Below are positions 9,818 to 20,200 of a stretch of 61,269 nt of DNA, piece after piece. Both the position numbers and the translations under genes were made by a program. Position 1 is the stretch's first letter, and each line of letters opens with the position of its first letter. Source of the DNA: Prevotella sp. (lineage in GTDB: Bacteria > Bacteroidota > Bacteroidia > Bacteroidales > Bacteroidaceae); contig JAFRRN010000009.1 of the NCBI GenBank assembly GCA_017428055.1, positions 1-61,269 of the forward strand, read 5' to 3'. Below the pieces are notes generated by a model that was given only the letters and a program-made list of their open reading frames with translations, was not told the DNA's origin and did no database searches.

Positions 9818-9990
9818 ATGAAAAGTCTTGACAAAAAGACTATCGGGAAAAAACGCAAAATAGAATCGTTTGACATGGATGAATGGTCCCGAAAGCCATT
9901 CTTGTTCGGTGATTTTGGGTGGAAATATCCATTTAACATTTTTTCTGTGGCATCCGTCGGCGGCGGATGCCACATTTATCCCTCGTCAAT
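9818..9990 (-). repeat. Dispersed intergenic palindromic repeat, copy 1
   Basis: Read on the minus strand, this stretch aligns with 24107-24290 on the plus strand. Both contain a TGTGGCATCCG/CGGATGCCACA stem (here 9946-9974, 11 bp, 7-nt loop), an A-run and GTTAAA, a TGGCTTT segment, then CTCTATTTTGCG or TTCTATTTTGCG and GTTTTTGTCA or CTTTTTGTCA. Indels break any shared reading frame, so it looks like a noncoding element or decayed sequence. Confidence 0.65.
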
Positions 9991-10202
9991 GTGGTATTTA
10001 CGGGGGACAAAGGTATCAGAAATATTGTTAAAATGCCGCGTATATCACCTTTGGGAAACGCATGGAAAAGGTAATATGTTGATAATGAGGGCATTGTAGG
10101 ATGCGCCACCATTGCGTTATTTTCGTCCAAAGACCAAGTTGTTTGGAAAACCGCCCGCCATTTGCGGTCGTTTCGTGACAAATAATTGACAAAACAACAA
10201 TG

Positions 10203-10292
10203 ATTGAAGATAAGAAATGGAAGATTGAAGATTGTTTGACGACGACCATTGGTGCAAGCCTCATCTTCAATCTTCCATCTTCCATCTTCAAT
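10203..10292. repeat. GAAGATTGAAGATTG-type inverted repeat
   Basis: The left arm (10203-10233) and right arm (10262-10292) form an imperfect stem of about 30 bp around a 28-nt loop. It begins 11 bp after the mdh stop and may serve as an mRNA 3' end structure. Related sequence occurs at 17208-17275 and 41967-42035. Confidence 0.65.
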
Positions 10293-10302
10293 TCTCAACC
10301 AC

Positions 10303-11295
10303 TTATAAATTCGGATTGATCTTGCTCCACTCAAAGATGGGCGGAACGATGTTCAAGGTGACCAGTTCGTCACGCATCTTGCAAAGATGCTCGTAGGATG
10401 CATCGAGCTTGGCGTTCTCTTCGGGCGTTCCTTGAGGCACTTCGAAGTGAGCACCATCGCGGTCGAGCGTGGTCTGCATTGCCATCATGATGTGGTCGTA
10501 CTTGTCGGTCTTCACATACGTACCCACGGGGAAGCGGAACGGCTCGCCGCCCATAGCGGAGCGAATCATCTCAACGCTGAGGTAGGAAGGACTCTGGAAC
10601 GAGCTGCGGCCACGCAACTTGATGATGGCGGCCCCACCCTGGGTGACGGCTTTCTTCATCTGCTCCCACTCCTCCTCGGGGAACTCGTCGGTACCGATGA
10701 TGTCGGCCAAGGGGCGACCAGCCACCTTCACATGGCTGCCGAAAACCGCCATCTGCTCACCGTGTCCACCGTATGTGGCGCAACCGGTAATCTCGCTCTG
10801 CATCACTCCAAACTTCTTGGCGAGAGCCGATTGCAAGCGTGTTGTGTCAAGACCTGCCAGAGTGGTTACTTGCCCTGGCTTCAATCCTGAATAAAGCAAC
10901 GTGACAAGACCCGTGAGGTCGGCGGGGTTGAAGATGATGACCACGTGTTTCACGTCGGGGCAATACGTCTTGATGTTCTGTCCAAGCTCCTCGGCAATCT
11001 TACAGTTGCCAGCGAGCAAGTCCTCGCGCGTCATGCCTTCCTTACGGGGTGCGCCACCAGAAGAGATGATATACTTGGCGTTGGTGAACGCCTCCGCTGC
11101 GTCTGTCGTGGCGGTAATCTTCACGTCGCCAAAACCACTTTGGCGCATTTCCTCTGCCACGCCCTCGGGTGAGAACACGTCATAGAGGCAGATGTCATCG
11201 GTGAGTCCCATCATCAGGGCAGTCTGCACCATGTTGGAGCCAATCATGCCAGCTGCGCCGACGATGGTTAGCTTGTCGTTTGTTAAAAATGCCAT
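10303..11295 (-). CDS. mdh: Malate dehydrogenase
   Basis: 330 residues. It oxidises malate to oxaloacetate with NAD, or runs in reverse in the reductive succinate pathway that Prevotella uses. The Rossmann motif is KLTIVGAAGMIGSN near the N-terminus. The mobile substrate loop carries Arg residues (GGAPRKEGMTREDLL), the NAD/substrate segment is IIFNPADLTGLV, and the catalytic His lies in ATYGGHGEQM. The length is slightly above the usual 310-320. It is monocistronic with its own TATTTTTG promoter; an inverted repeat follows the stop codon. Confidence 0.93.
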   Translation of the reverse strand: MAFLTNDKLTIVGAAGMIGSNMVQTALMMGLTDDICLYDVFSPEGVAEEMRQSGFGDVKITATTDAAEAFTNAKYIISSGGAPRKEGMTREDLLAGNCKIAEELGQNIKTYCPDVKHVVIIFNPADLTGLVTLLYSGLKPGQVTTLAGLDTTRLQSALAKKFGVMQSEITGCATYGGHGEQMAVFGSHVKVAGRPLADIIGTDEFPEEEWEQMKKAVTQGGAAIIKLRGRSSFQSPSYLSVEMIRSAMGGEPFRFPVGTYVKTDKYDHIMMAMQTTLDRDGAHFEVPQGTPEENAKLDASYEHLCKMRDELVTLNIVPPIFEWSKINPNL

Positions 11296-11344
11296 AATGT
11301 CTTATTTTGAGTTATGAATAAATGCAAAGTCATTAAAACAAGGG

Positions 11345-11352
11345 CAAAAATA
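11345..11352 (-). promoter_or_regulatory. -7 element of mdh
   Basis: TATTTTTG on the minus strand followed by CC, about 50 bp upstream of the mdh start. Confidence 0.65.
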
Positions 11353-11383
11353 CAAAAAATCTATCGAAGAAACGAACTATTCA

Positions 11384-13729
11384 TCATAAATAATTCGCTA
11401 CATCCCACACTTGCGTCTTGCTACAGACAATGGGAACGGTCAATCTACCAACTTTCAAGACAAAGTCGCCCTCCTCCAAAGTCCATTTGCCATCGGCTCC
11501 GACAAAAGCAAGAGCCTTGGCGGGAAGGCGGAAGGTGACGGTTTTCACCTCGCCGGGCTGCAATTCAACCTTTGTGAAGTCGCGCAGCCTTTTGTTGTCG
11601 GGAACGATGGATGCGACAAGGTCGCTCGAATAGAGCAGAACCGCTTCCTTACCGACGCGGTCGCCCGTGTTCTTAACATCCACGGAGACGGTGAGGATGT
11701 CATCGGCCGTGAATGATGACTTGTCTACTCTCAAGTTGGAATAGTCGAAAGTGGTATAGCTAAGGCCATAGCCAAAAGGCCATTGCAGCGACACCTTTGC
11801 GTCATAGTTATATGCGCCCGCCATGGTACCCACCTCCTCGCTGACCTTATAGTCGTAGGTGTTGAGTGAATTGATCTCACGGGGATAGGTATAAGGCATC
11901 TTGGCAGAGAAATTCACGTCGCCAGCCAACAGGTTGGCAAGGGCATCTGCACCGTAATTGCCAGGGAGGAAGATGTCAACGACGGCTTTTGCCAACGGCT
12001 CGATGTCGGCAATGAGCCTGGGACGACCCTCATTGAGGACGAGGATGATGGGCTTGCCCGTTTTCGCTAACTCCTTTACCAAGTTGCGTTGGTTTAAGGA
12101 GAGCCAGAGGTCGGTGAGGTTGCCAGGGGTCTCCGTATAGCTGTTTTCCCCGATACAGGCGATGATGACATCTGCTTGGGCAGCGGCGGCAACGGCTTTT
12201 TCTATCTGTGGCCGATTCTCGTCATAGTATGCCCCATTCTCATTATAGGTCACGCCTTGTTCGAGAATGATGTTCTCCTTGCCATACTTAGTGCATAGGG
12301 CTTCGTAGATGGTGTTGTATTTCTCGGCGAGTTCCTCAGCCTTTGAGCCTTGCCATGTGTAACTCCACCCGCCATTGAGGCAGCGCATCTGGTTGGCATT
12401 AGGTCCCGTCAGCAAGATCTTCTTCCCTTCGGGCTTCAAAGGCAGGATATTACCCTCGTTCTTAAGCAGCACCTCGGTCTCCTCAGCGGCGCGTAGGGCT
12501 TTCAGCGCAAACTCATCGGAGCCGAACTTCTCATATCCCTTGCCCCCAGTATTGGGCTGGTCGAACAAGCCAAGGCGGTATTTCACGCGGAGGATGCGGC
12601 GCACGGCATCGTCGATGCGCGTCATGGGAACTTTCCCCTCCTGCACCAATTCCTTCAAGAGGATGCAGAAGTCCACGCTATAGGGGTCCATCGACATGTC
12701 GATGCCCGCATTGATGGCGATGCGGATAGCATCCTTCTTGTCCTTCGCCACCTTTTCGCGTGTGAACAAACTATTGATGTCTGCCCAGTCGGTAACGAGC
12801 ATCCCGTCCCATTGCAAGTCCTCCTTGAGCCATTTCGTCAGGTATTCGTAACTGGCATGGACGGGCACGCCATTGATGCTGGCGGAATTGACCATCATCG
12901 TCAAGCACCCGGCGAGGGCGGCTCGGCGGAATGGCTCAAAGTATTTCTCTCGGAGCATCTGCGGCGACACGTAGGCGGGGGTGCGGTCCTTGCCCGTCCA
13001 AGGTGCGCCGTATGCAAAATAATGTTTCACGCTTGTGGCGACATGGTATTTGTCGATGTGATTCGGGTCATCGCCTTGATAACCCTGAATCTCTGCCGCC
13101 ACCATCTTGGAGTTCACGATGGCATCCTCTCCGAAGCTCTCCCAGATACGGGGCCAACGGGGGTCGCGGCCCAAATCCACCACGGGATTATACACCCACG
13201 GGCAGTTGCCGGCACGGCTCTCGTATGCACAGACCTCCGCTCCCGTAAGTGCCAGCTCCGTATTGAACGAGGCACCGAGGTTGATGGGCTGCGGGAAGAG
13301 CGTACCGCCCTGCGTATAGGTCACGCCATGGTTGTGGTCGAGGCCATAGATATCGGGGATGCCGATGTGTTTCATCGACTTCTCCTGTATCAAGCGAATC
13401 CATTTCTGCCATTGCTCTACCGTGGCGGCGCGGGTTCCGGGGGCGTTGAGGATGCTGCCAATTTTGTACTTGGAGATGATGGTGTCGAGCATCGTCTCAT
13501 TGAGTTGCCAAACCATCTTGGGCGTACCTTGTGAATGGTCTTCCTGCAAACGACCCATCACGTCGAAGTTCAATTCCAACATCTGACCAATCTTCTCGTC
13601 AAGGGTCATCTTGGAGAGGGTCTTTTCAATCTTTGCCTCTATCTTCGCATCACGTGGGATAGCGGGCTTCTGTGCGTAGGCAGTAATCGCAAGCATTGTG
13701 ACGATTGCCCACAAATACATTTTTTTCAT
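11384..13729 (-). CDS. Glycoside hydrolase family 3 beta-glucosidase-like enzyme
   Basis: 781 residues with a signal peptide ([20 protein letters not shown]), so periplasmic. The order is the GH3 N-terminal TIM-barrel domain ([43 protein letters not shown]), then the C-terminal GH3 domain ([27 protein letters not shown]), and a fibronectin III-like C-terminal domain ([20 protein letters not shown]). The nucleophile Asp is expected in [12 protein letters not shown]. The family removes beta-linked glucose or xylose from oligosaccharide ends; the exact substrate cannot be read. It is divergent from the sialidase-fold gene that opens the pectin region. Confidence 0.93.
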   Translation of the reverse strand: MKKMYLWAIVTMLAITAYAQKPAIPRDAKIEAKIEKTLSKMTLDEKIGQMLELNFDVMGRLQEDHSQGTPKMVWQLNETMLDTIISKYKIGSILNAPGTRAATVEQWQKWIRLIQEKSMKHIGIPDIYGLDHNHGVTYTQGGTLFPQPINLGASFNTELALTGAEVCAYESRAGNCPWVYNPVVDLGRDPRWPRIWESFGEDAIVNSKMVAAEIQGYQGDDPNHIDKYHVATSVKHYFAYGAPWTGKDRTPAYVSPQMLREKYFEPFRRAALAGCLTMMVNSASINGVPVHASYEYLTKWLKEDLQWDGMLVTDWADINSLFTREKVAKDKKDAIRIAINAGIDMSMDPYSVDFCILLKELVQEGKVPMTRIDDAVRRILRVKYRLGLFDQPNTGGKGYEKFGSDEFALKALRAAEETEVLLKNEGNILPLKPEGKKILLTGPNANQMRCLNGGWSYTWQGSKAEELAEKYNTIYEALCTKYGKENIILEQGVTYNENGAYYDENRPQIEKAVAAAAQADVIIACIGENSYTETPGNLTDLWLSLNQRNLVKELAKTGKPIILVLNEGRPRLIADIEPLAKAVVDIFLPGNYGADALANLLAGDVNFSAKMPYTYPREINSLNTYDYKVSEEVGTMAGAYNYDAKVSLQWPFGYGLSYTTFDYSNLRVDKSSFTADDILTVSVDVKNTGDRVGKEAVLLYSSDLVASIVPDNKRLRDFTKVELQPGEVKTVTFRLPAKALAFVGADGKWTLEEGDFVLKVGRLTVPIVCSKTQVWDVANYL

Positions 13730-13755
13730 ATTTGTTCTTATAATTGTTATGTTTG

Positions 13756-13763
13756 CAAAGTTA
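13756..13763 (-). promoter_or_regulatory. -7 element of GH3 gene
   Basis: TAACTTTG on the minus strand followed by CA, about 27 bp upstream of the start codon. Confidence 0.65.
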
Positions 13764-13890
13764 CGTTTTTATATCTGAAATAATGATAAAAAAGGTGATT
13801 TTTTAAGTCCAAATGATGTAGTATATCCGAAGTTTTATTTGAATTGACCAAAAAAACACGAAAAACAAAGGATATATTTAACGGATTTTG

Positions 13891-13898
13891 TATTTTTG
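13891..13898 (+). promoter_or_regulatory. -7 element of sialidase-fold gene
   Basis: TATTTTTG followed by CA, 33 bp before the ATG at 13931. It lies inside the longer frame that opens at 13844 and so argues for the later start. Confidence 0.75.
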
Positions 13899-13930
13899 CA
13901 CCCAAACAATCAAAAAATAGAACTAAAGAC

Positions 13931-15286
13931 ATGAGAAGAAACTTTATGACGGCGATACTCGTCGGGTTATCGTTGTATGCGATGGCTGACGATGTCCCAT
14001 TTGTGGTGACGAACGGACTCTTCGATAGCAACATCAAGGAAACCTTTGGCTTGGAATATGCGCCGGGAACGGAAACTTATACCGTATTTGCCGCCGCAGA
14101 AGGCACGGATCATTATGCCAACGGCGTGGTGATGGCGGCGTTTAAAGGGAACCTTTACTGCATGTGGCAAAGCTCCGCGAAAGACGAAGACGCTACCGAT
14201 ACGTGGGTTGCCTATAGCCGCAGCACGGATGGAGGCAAGACTTGGTCCGCGCCAATGGTGTTATGCCCTACCATCGCAGATGGATATTGCTCGTCGGGGG
14301 GATGGTTGAGTACGGGTGACAAATTAATTGGGTATATCAACACTTGGCCCTCCAATCTCTCCCCTAAAGGTGGCTATACCAGATACGTGGAAAGCACTGA
14401 TGGCTTGACATGGACAGACCCCTCAGTAGTGAAGATGGCAGATGGCTCTCAACTCAACGGCATCTTTGAGCAAGACCCACACGTGTTGCCCGATGGTCGC
14501 ATAGTGGGTGCCGCTCATTTCCAGCCAGGCTTGAAGATTTGTCCCATTTATACCGACGACCCATACGGCGTGAGCGGATGGAAGAAAGGGAACTTCACCT
14601 ATACCGCCAACGGCGACCAATCAGCCGAGCTCGAGCCAAGCCTTTTCCGCAAGCCAGACGGGACTTTAGTAATGACATTTCGCGACCAAAAAGGCTCATA
14701 TTCTGTTTTGGCGGCAACCAGCAAAGACCGCGGAGAAACATGGTCAAAAGCCGAAAAGACAAACATGCCCGACTCACGTGCCAAGCAGAGCGCGGGCAAT
14801 TTGCCAGATGGCACGGCATTCATCTGCAACAATCCCGGCCGTGTGGTCAACAGCAACAATAAGACGTGGCGTGTACCATTGGTAATCACCTTGAGTGCCG
14901 ACGGCGAGACTTTCGACCATGCCTACCTGTTGCGTTCTGGCTTGGAGGGCGATTACCCATCCTTGCGCTATGAGGGAAAGAGTAAGACTTTGGGATATAG
15001 TTATCCCAAGGCCATGGTTTATGGCGACTATCTTTATGTCTCATACGCCACCAACAAGGACGATGCCCAATTTACGCGCGTACCAATTAATAATATAGCC
15101 CTTAACACGTCTATCCACTTGGCCCACATGGGCAACAGCACGATTGAGGCATTTGACATGAGGGGCATGAAAGTGGCGATGGCAAGCAGTAAAGACTTCG
15201 ACATCAACACATTGCCCAAGGGTATGTATATCATCAAGGTGAAGACCGAAGGCGGTGTCCATACACGCAAAATCATATTGAAATAA
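13931..15286 (+). CDS. Secreted sialidase-fold (BNR/Asp-box) protein with T9SS tail
   Basis: 451 residues from the ATG at 13931, picked because the promoter lies between the first possible ATG (13844) and this one and because a signal peptide then begins the protein (MRRNFMTAILVGLSLYAMAD). Asp-box motifs of the six-bladed propeller are visible: STDGGKTWS (about residue 98), STDGLTW (about 155) and SKDRGETWS (about 265). The C-terminus (about 375-451) is a type A T9SS domain (EAFDMRGMKV, then LPKGMYIIKVKTEGG, then KIILK). Likely an exo-acting glycosidase of the sialidase superfamily. The substrate is uncertain, and the pectin genes downstream make a non-sialic substrate possible. Confidence 0.8.
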   Translation: MRRNFMTAILVGLSLYAMADDVPFVVTNGLFDSNIKETFGLEYAPGTETYTVFAAAEGTDHYANGVVMAAFKGNLYCMWQSSAKDEDATDTWVAYSRSTDGGKTWSAPMVLCPTIADGYCSSGGWLSTGDKLIGYINTWPSNLSPKGGYTRYVESTDGLTWTDPSVVKMADGSQLNGIFEQDPHVLPDGRIVGAAHFQPGLKICPIYTDDPYGVSGWKKGNFTYTANGDQSAELEPSLFRKPDGTLVMTFRDQKGSYSVLAATSKDRGETWSKAEKTNMPDSRAKQSAGNLPDGTAFICNNPGRVVNSNNKTWRVPLVITLSADGETFDHAYLLRSGLEGDYPSLRYEGKSKTLGYSYPKAMVYGDYLYVSYATNKDDAQFTRVPINNIALNTSIHLAHMGNSTIEAFDMRGMKVAMASSKDFDINTLPKGMYIIKVKTEGGVHTRKIILK

Positions 15287-15383
15287 TCCATCTGTTGTAT
15301 AAGAAGCTATAAAATAGGGGCAATTATGAACAATTATCCACCTTTTTGAGAGAAAATTCCCCATCACGAAACCAAATAATAGG

Positions 15384-15391
15384 TAAATTTG
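15384..15391 (+). promoter_or_regulatory. -7 element upstream of the pectin operon
   Basis: TAAATTTG followed by CA, about 58 bp before the ATG at 15450. I see no TAnnTTTG element before susC, so this may drive the whole run to 23857. Confidence 0.6.
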
Positions 15392-15449
15392 CACGGTAAT
15401 CAATAAACTACATCTAACTAACATTTTAATTAAATCTTAAAAAACAAGT

Positions 15450-17189
15450 ATGAAAAAAATCTTTACTTTAATTGCAACGACACTCTTCACCATGAGTGTT
15501 TTTGCCGACGAGGCTGCAGTGATCACCATTTCACAAGACACCTACAAGGCAGAGGGAAGTACCAATGACATCTATCTCTTCGAAGGTACCGATGTGACAT
15601 TGGAATTTGTTGACAACGCACGTGCTTGGAAGGTACAGGAACGCCAAGGATGGAACAAGGGCATCAACTTCCAGAACAACAAGCGTGTACGCTTCAACTT
15701 CCCCACTGGGATGAAGGTGTACCGTATCGAGATGGACGGCTATTCATCTGGTGACAACTGGGAATACTTAGGTGCTTACGGATGGTATGAGAATGGAACT
15801 TACGAATGGCAAGACCCCATTGGCTTGGGCGTGAAGGACAACAAAATCATCTACGAACAGGCAAGATTTCCGCTCGACCCTTGCGAGGTGGTGCCCGAGA
15901 ACGAGAACTATGCCACCCCACATGACAATGTGGCTGGTTACACTTTCGCCGTCCTTGATTTCACCGATGAGCCATACGAGGGTGAGTTCAATATGTATTG
16001 GACTGGCAACAACCAGCTGAACGTGGCTTTCCGTATCTATACCACCGCAGAGGCTGCCAAGGCTGCAACGAGCAGCGTGAAGATCCCCACCAACGCCAGC
16101 AACGTGTTTGACCTCTCTACCGTGACATGGGCAGAAGGTGGCGGCGGTCGTGCCAACTACAATGGTAGCCATCTGGATTACGCGCTTGTGGGCGATGAGG
16201 CCATCTTTACCTTGAACAACACGCAGCAAGCCGCATACAAGATCTCTTTCGACTATGTTACGATTATCGAGGACTTCACCGCTGACTTCGTGATTGAAGA
16301 CGCTACGGGTACCCAAGTCTACAAGAGCACAGTTGCCATGCCACGCACAACTCCCGAGAAGGGCACTAATGACTGGAACTATTGGACGACCAACGAGAAT
16401 GCCGACTTCGTGATTCCTGCTTTGGCACCGGGTCTCTACACCTTCCGCATCAAGTACAACGGACAAGGCACATGGAATGACTCTCCCACGCAATTCACCG
16501 CCAACATCAAGAACATCAAGTTTGAGACCATTGATATAGACATCATTGGCGAGTTGGATAACACTACAGGTTGGTGGTCAGCATTCTCCAAGTATTATAC
16601 CATCTACCCCAATAACATCCAGCACATTGAGTTCTACAACTACTCAGACAAGGCAAACAACTGGGACAATTTCCTTGTAGTGCTCGCCAATGTGGCTGGT
16701 CATACAGCAGACCCAAACCTTGATGGTTATGCAGAAGGTTATGCAGAGTACTTCGTGGTTCGTGCCGACAACTATGGTTGGGGAACAAACTATGACGAGA
16801 CCAAACGTGAGAACAATTGGGATTGGAGCAACTTCACCAACATCTTGAATGGTGCTTACGTGAAACTCGACATTGCCCGCAATGGTGGCGAGGTGACGGT
16901 CAATGCAGACGTATTGGGTTCCGACGGCAACACATACTTCCAAAAGTATGTTGCCAACATCCCCGATGCAGAAGCCGCTGTGGTGGCATTCCTCTCAGTA
17001 GAGAAGGGGCATCTCATCGTTGACAATGAGAAGAGCAGCCAGGTAGAGAATCCCGCAGCAAGTGGCATTGAGAATGTAAGGTCACAGATGGGTGCAAGCG
17101 GTGTCCGCTACAACTTGGCTGGTCAGAAGGTGAGCGCATCTTACAAGGGTGTGGTCATTGAGAATGGCAAGAAGTTCATCGTGAAGTAA
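15450..17189 (+). CDS. T9SS surface protein with tryptophan-rich glycan-binding-like domain
   Basis: 579 residues: a signal peptide (MKKIFTLIATTLFTMSVFAD), two beta-rich regions, and a domain at about residues 370-520 (EFYNYSDKANNWDNFLVVL, VVRADNYGWGTNY, NNWDWSNFTNILNGAYVKLDI) that also occurs near the C-terminus of the protein at 1-4194. The tail (YNLAGQKVSASYKGVVIENGKK) is a T9SS-like sorting signal. Trp- and Tyr-rich surfaces suggest sugar binding, but no catalytic motif is seen. It precedes susC by about 100 bp and probably belongs to the same transcript. A surface glycan-binding role in pectin uptake is inferred from context. Confidence 0.78.
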   Translation: MKKIFTLIATTLFTMSVFADEAAVITISQDTYKAEGSTNDIYLFEGTDVTLEFVDNARAWKVQERQGWNKGINFQNNKRVRFNFPTGMKVYRIEMDGYSSGDNWEYLGAYGWYENGTYEWQDPIGLGVKDNKIIYEQARFPLDPCEVVPENENYATPHDNVAGYTFAVLDFTDEPYEGEFNMYWTGNNQLNVAFRIYTTAEAAKAATSSVKIPTNASNVFDLSTVTWAEGGGGRANYNGSHLDYALVGDEAIFTLNNTQQAAYKISFDYVTIIEDFTADFVIEDATGTQVYKSTVAMPRTTPEKGTNDWNYWTTNENADFVIPALAPGLYTFRIKYNGQGTWNDSPTQFTANIKNIKFETIDIDIIGELDNTTGWWSAFSKYYTIYPNNIQHIEFYNYSDKANNWDNFLVVLANVAGHTADPNLDGYAEGYAEYFVVRADNYGWGTNYDETKRENNWDWSNFTNILNGAYVKLDIARNGGEVTVNADVLGSDGNTYFQKYVANIPDAEAAVVAFLSVEKGHLIVDNEKSSQVENPAASGIENVRSQMGASGVRYNLAGQKVSASYKGVVIENGKKFIVK

Positions 17190-17207
17190 CAGAGTCATGT
17201 AAGGCAA

Positions 17208-17275
17208 ATTGAAGGTTGGAAATTGAAAAATAGCATGTGATGGCTATGTTTTCGATTTTCAATCTTCAATTTTCA
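17208..17275. repeat. Inverted repeat of the GAAGATTG family before susC
   Basis: Arms rich in ATTGAA and TTCAAT (left 17208-17235, right 17247-17275) form a long imperfect hairpin around a TGATGG-type loop. It lies between the upstream surface protein gene and susC and could tune relative expression. Related to 10203-10292. Confidence 0.55.
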
Positions 17276-17297
17276 GTTGATGCAAAAACTACTTTTT

Positions 17298-20200
17298 ATG
17301 AATCTACATTTGAAACGAATCATCACCGTAGGTCTGTTTTCGTCGGTATGTTTGTTGGGAATGGCGCAACAAACGGTGCAAGGCACGGTGAAAGACAGCA
17401 ACGGAAACCCGATGATAGGTGTGACAGTCGTTGTCGATGGCAAGGCAGTCGCCGTTACCGACATCGACGGACATTTCATGTTGAAGGCGGCACAACCATC
17501 ATCCAAGGTTGAATTATCCTTCTTGGGTTATCAGAACCAATCCTTCACAATAGGTAAGAAAACCCAATTCGACATCACCATGCAAGACGATGCCCATGCC
17601 TTGAACGAAGTCGTGGTGGTGGGCTATGGCACCCTGCGCAAGGCAGACCTCACGGGCTCGGTGGGTTCCATCGGCACGGAGAAACTCAACGAGAAAGGTA
17701 CACCGTCCATATTGGAGGGGTTGCAAGGAAGCGTGGCAGGTGTCAATATCACCAAAGCCAGCGGACGTGCCGGCGGGAGCATGAACATCGAGATACGTGG
17801 AAAGAACTCCATCAGCGGTTCACAAACCCCACTATATGTGGTGGATGGAGTGATTTGTTCCGACATCGAGTTTCTCAACCCACAAGACATCGAGCGCATC
17901 GACGTGCTGAAAGACGCATCCTCCACCGCCATCTATGGCTCACGCGCCACGGCAGGTGTCATCATGGTGACAACGAAAGGCGGTGCCAATATCGGCAAGC
18001 GGGCGCAGAAGCCAACCATCTCCTATGATGGATACTATGGTGTGAGTAAAGTGGCGCGTATGCCAGACTTCATGAATGGAGAGGAATACTACAAATACCG
18101 ATTCATGAAATTCTTGGCTTATGCCGATGGCAGTGACCATGGCGGTCAACCCATTTGGGTGAATACCGACGTGTCGAAGTGCCTATTGCAGATAGACAAC
18201 CTCGACCCCACCAGTGGCTATCGCATGAAACAATTATTGGCAGACAACCAAGTGTACAACTGGCGTGACCTCGTGTTACAGGACGGTCGACAGCAGAACC
18301 ATTACATTTCAGTCAATGGCGGAAACGAGAAAGTACATTACCATTTGGGCTTGGGCTACATGGATGAGAAAGGCATCTACAAGAACGACGAGCAGTCTAA
18401 ATACACTTTCAAGGGAAGTATGGACGCAGAACTCAGCAAGGTGGTGAGTGTCGGCTTCAGCGTCAACATGGCCCGCATCAACCATGACTATGCCAGCGAC
18501 ACAGGTGTGCGCAATGCTTTCCGTGCACAACCGTTCATGCAACCCTTTGCCGAGGATGGCAGCATCAACTACTATCCTGGCGACCGCTACACATTAGGCA
18601 CCAATTATGAGCAGTTCACCAGCAGCGTGAGTCCCCTCGTCTATATGCAAGACCAATACAAGAATGTCCTTTCTTGGAATGCCTTGGCCAATGCCTACTT
18701 ACAAGTCAACCCATTGGATGGGCTGACATTCAAAACCTCTTTCTCTCCCACATTCTCACATAGTCGCGAGGGATTCTTCCAAGACAGCAAGATTAACCAA
18801 ACGCAAAACGAGGCACATCGCAACTCCTCGTTAGGCTTTTCATGGACATGGGACAACATCTTGACATACGACAAGACATGGGCGGAAGACCATCATGTCA
18901 ATTTGATGGGACTGATATCGTCGTCATTCTCCAATGGCGAATCGGAACGGCTGTACTACATGAAAGTCATGGACGGCACCTACTGGTGGAACCTCGGCTC
19001 CACAGACCAAGGCTACGACTACAATTCCTCTGGCACGGGATATAGCGAGACGAGCCTGATGTCATACGCCCTCCGCGCCAATTACACATACAAAGGCAAG
19101 TATATGGTGACGGGAACAGTAAGATGGGATGGCAGCTCCAAGTTCGCAAAAGGCAACAAATGGGGGTCATTCCCATCGGCTGCAATTGCTTGGCGCATTT
19201 CTGAAGAGGACTTCATGAAACAACTGCAATGGCTCTCCAACCTAAAGTTGCGCCTCTCATACGGTGTGACGGGAAACAATTCGGTGGGAAACTACGCGAC
19301 GATGCTCACGGTGGGCGGCACCAACTATTACCCCTTCGGCTCATCGTACCTGCAAGGCATGAAGCCCAGCGGCATAGTAGACCGCAACTTGAAATGGGAG
19401 AAAGCACATGAATTCAATATCGGTCTTGACTTCGCCTTCCTTCACGACCGCATCCAAGGTAGCATCGATTGGTACAACAAGAAGTCAACCGACTTGCTTT
19501 ACAGTGTGCAATTGCCATTGGAGACGGGCGGAACATCCTTGACGACCAACGTTGGCTCTGTTCGCAACAAAGGTATTGAGGTGAACTTAACCACGCAGAA
19601 CATCGTCTCCCGCGACTGGCATTGGAGTACCACCTTCACCTTCGCCCATAACAAGAATGAAGTACTCGAAATCAACGGCACAGGCAATCTCATCACCGAC
19701 AATCCCACGGGCAACCTCTTGATAGGGCAACCCTACAATAACATATACAGCTTTGAGTGGGATGGCATCGTGAGCGACCGCGACATGGTCGTGCCAGACA
19801 ACGAGATAGCACGGTTGAGTGGCTTGACACCTGGTGAGACCGTCAAGGAATACACCTATTACAATAAGTGTTACGGATGGGTGGAGGGAAACCCCATCAT
19901 CGTGGACCGCAACGGCGACGGCCGTTTCACAGACGAAGACCGCAAACTATATAAGTCTGATCCCGCATGGACGGGTAGCGTCACCTCCAACCTGGAATGG
20001 AAAAACTGGGACTTGTCATTCTCCCTATATGCCAAGCAACACTACACCATCTATTCCAACTTCTACAGTGACTACTTGGAAATCGGGCAGAACTCGCGAG
20101 GCACCAACAAGCTGAATGCCGATTGGTACATCCCCGCCGGTACGTTGATTGACTGCGATGGCGTGAATGCCGATGGCACTTACATCAATCCTGTCTATCA

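Larger units (their letters stand above)
9803..10302. other. 500-bp gene-free region holding two repeat elements
   Basis: No credible gene. It holds copy 1 of a dispersed palindromic repeat (about 9818-9990) and a 31-bp imperfect inverted repeat (10203-10292) just after the mdh stop codon. A short inverted repeat, TTGTCAAG/CTTGACAA, lies at about 9808-9834. The stretch from about 10000 to 10200 shows nothing I can name. Confidence 0.7.

Noticed and set aside
9539-9973. Minus-strand frame of 144 codons
   Set aside because: Half of it is antisense to the DUF4488-like gene and half is repeat copy 1. The likeness to a frame at 24110 reflects the DNA repeat, and indels break the alignment.
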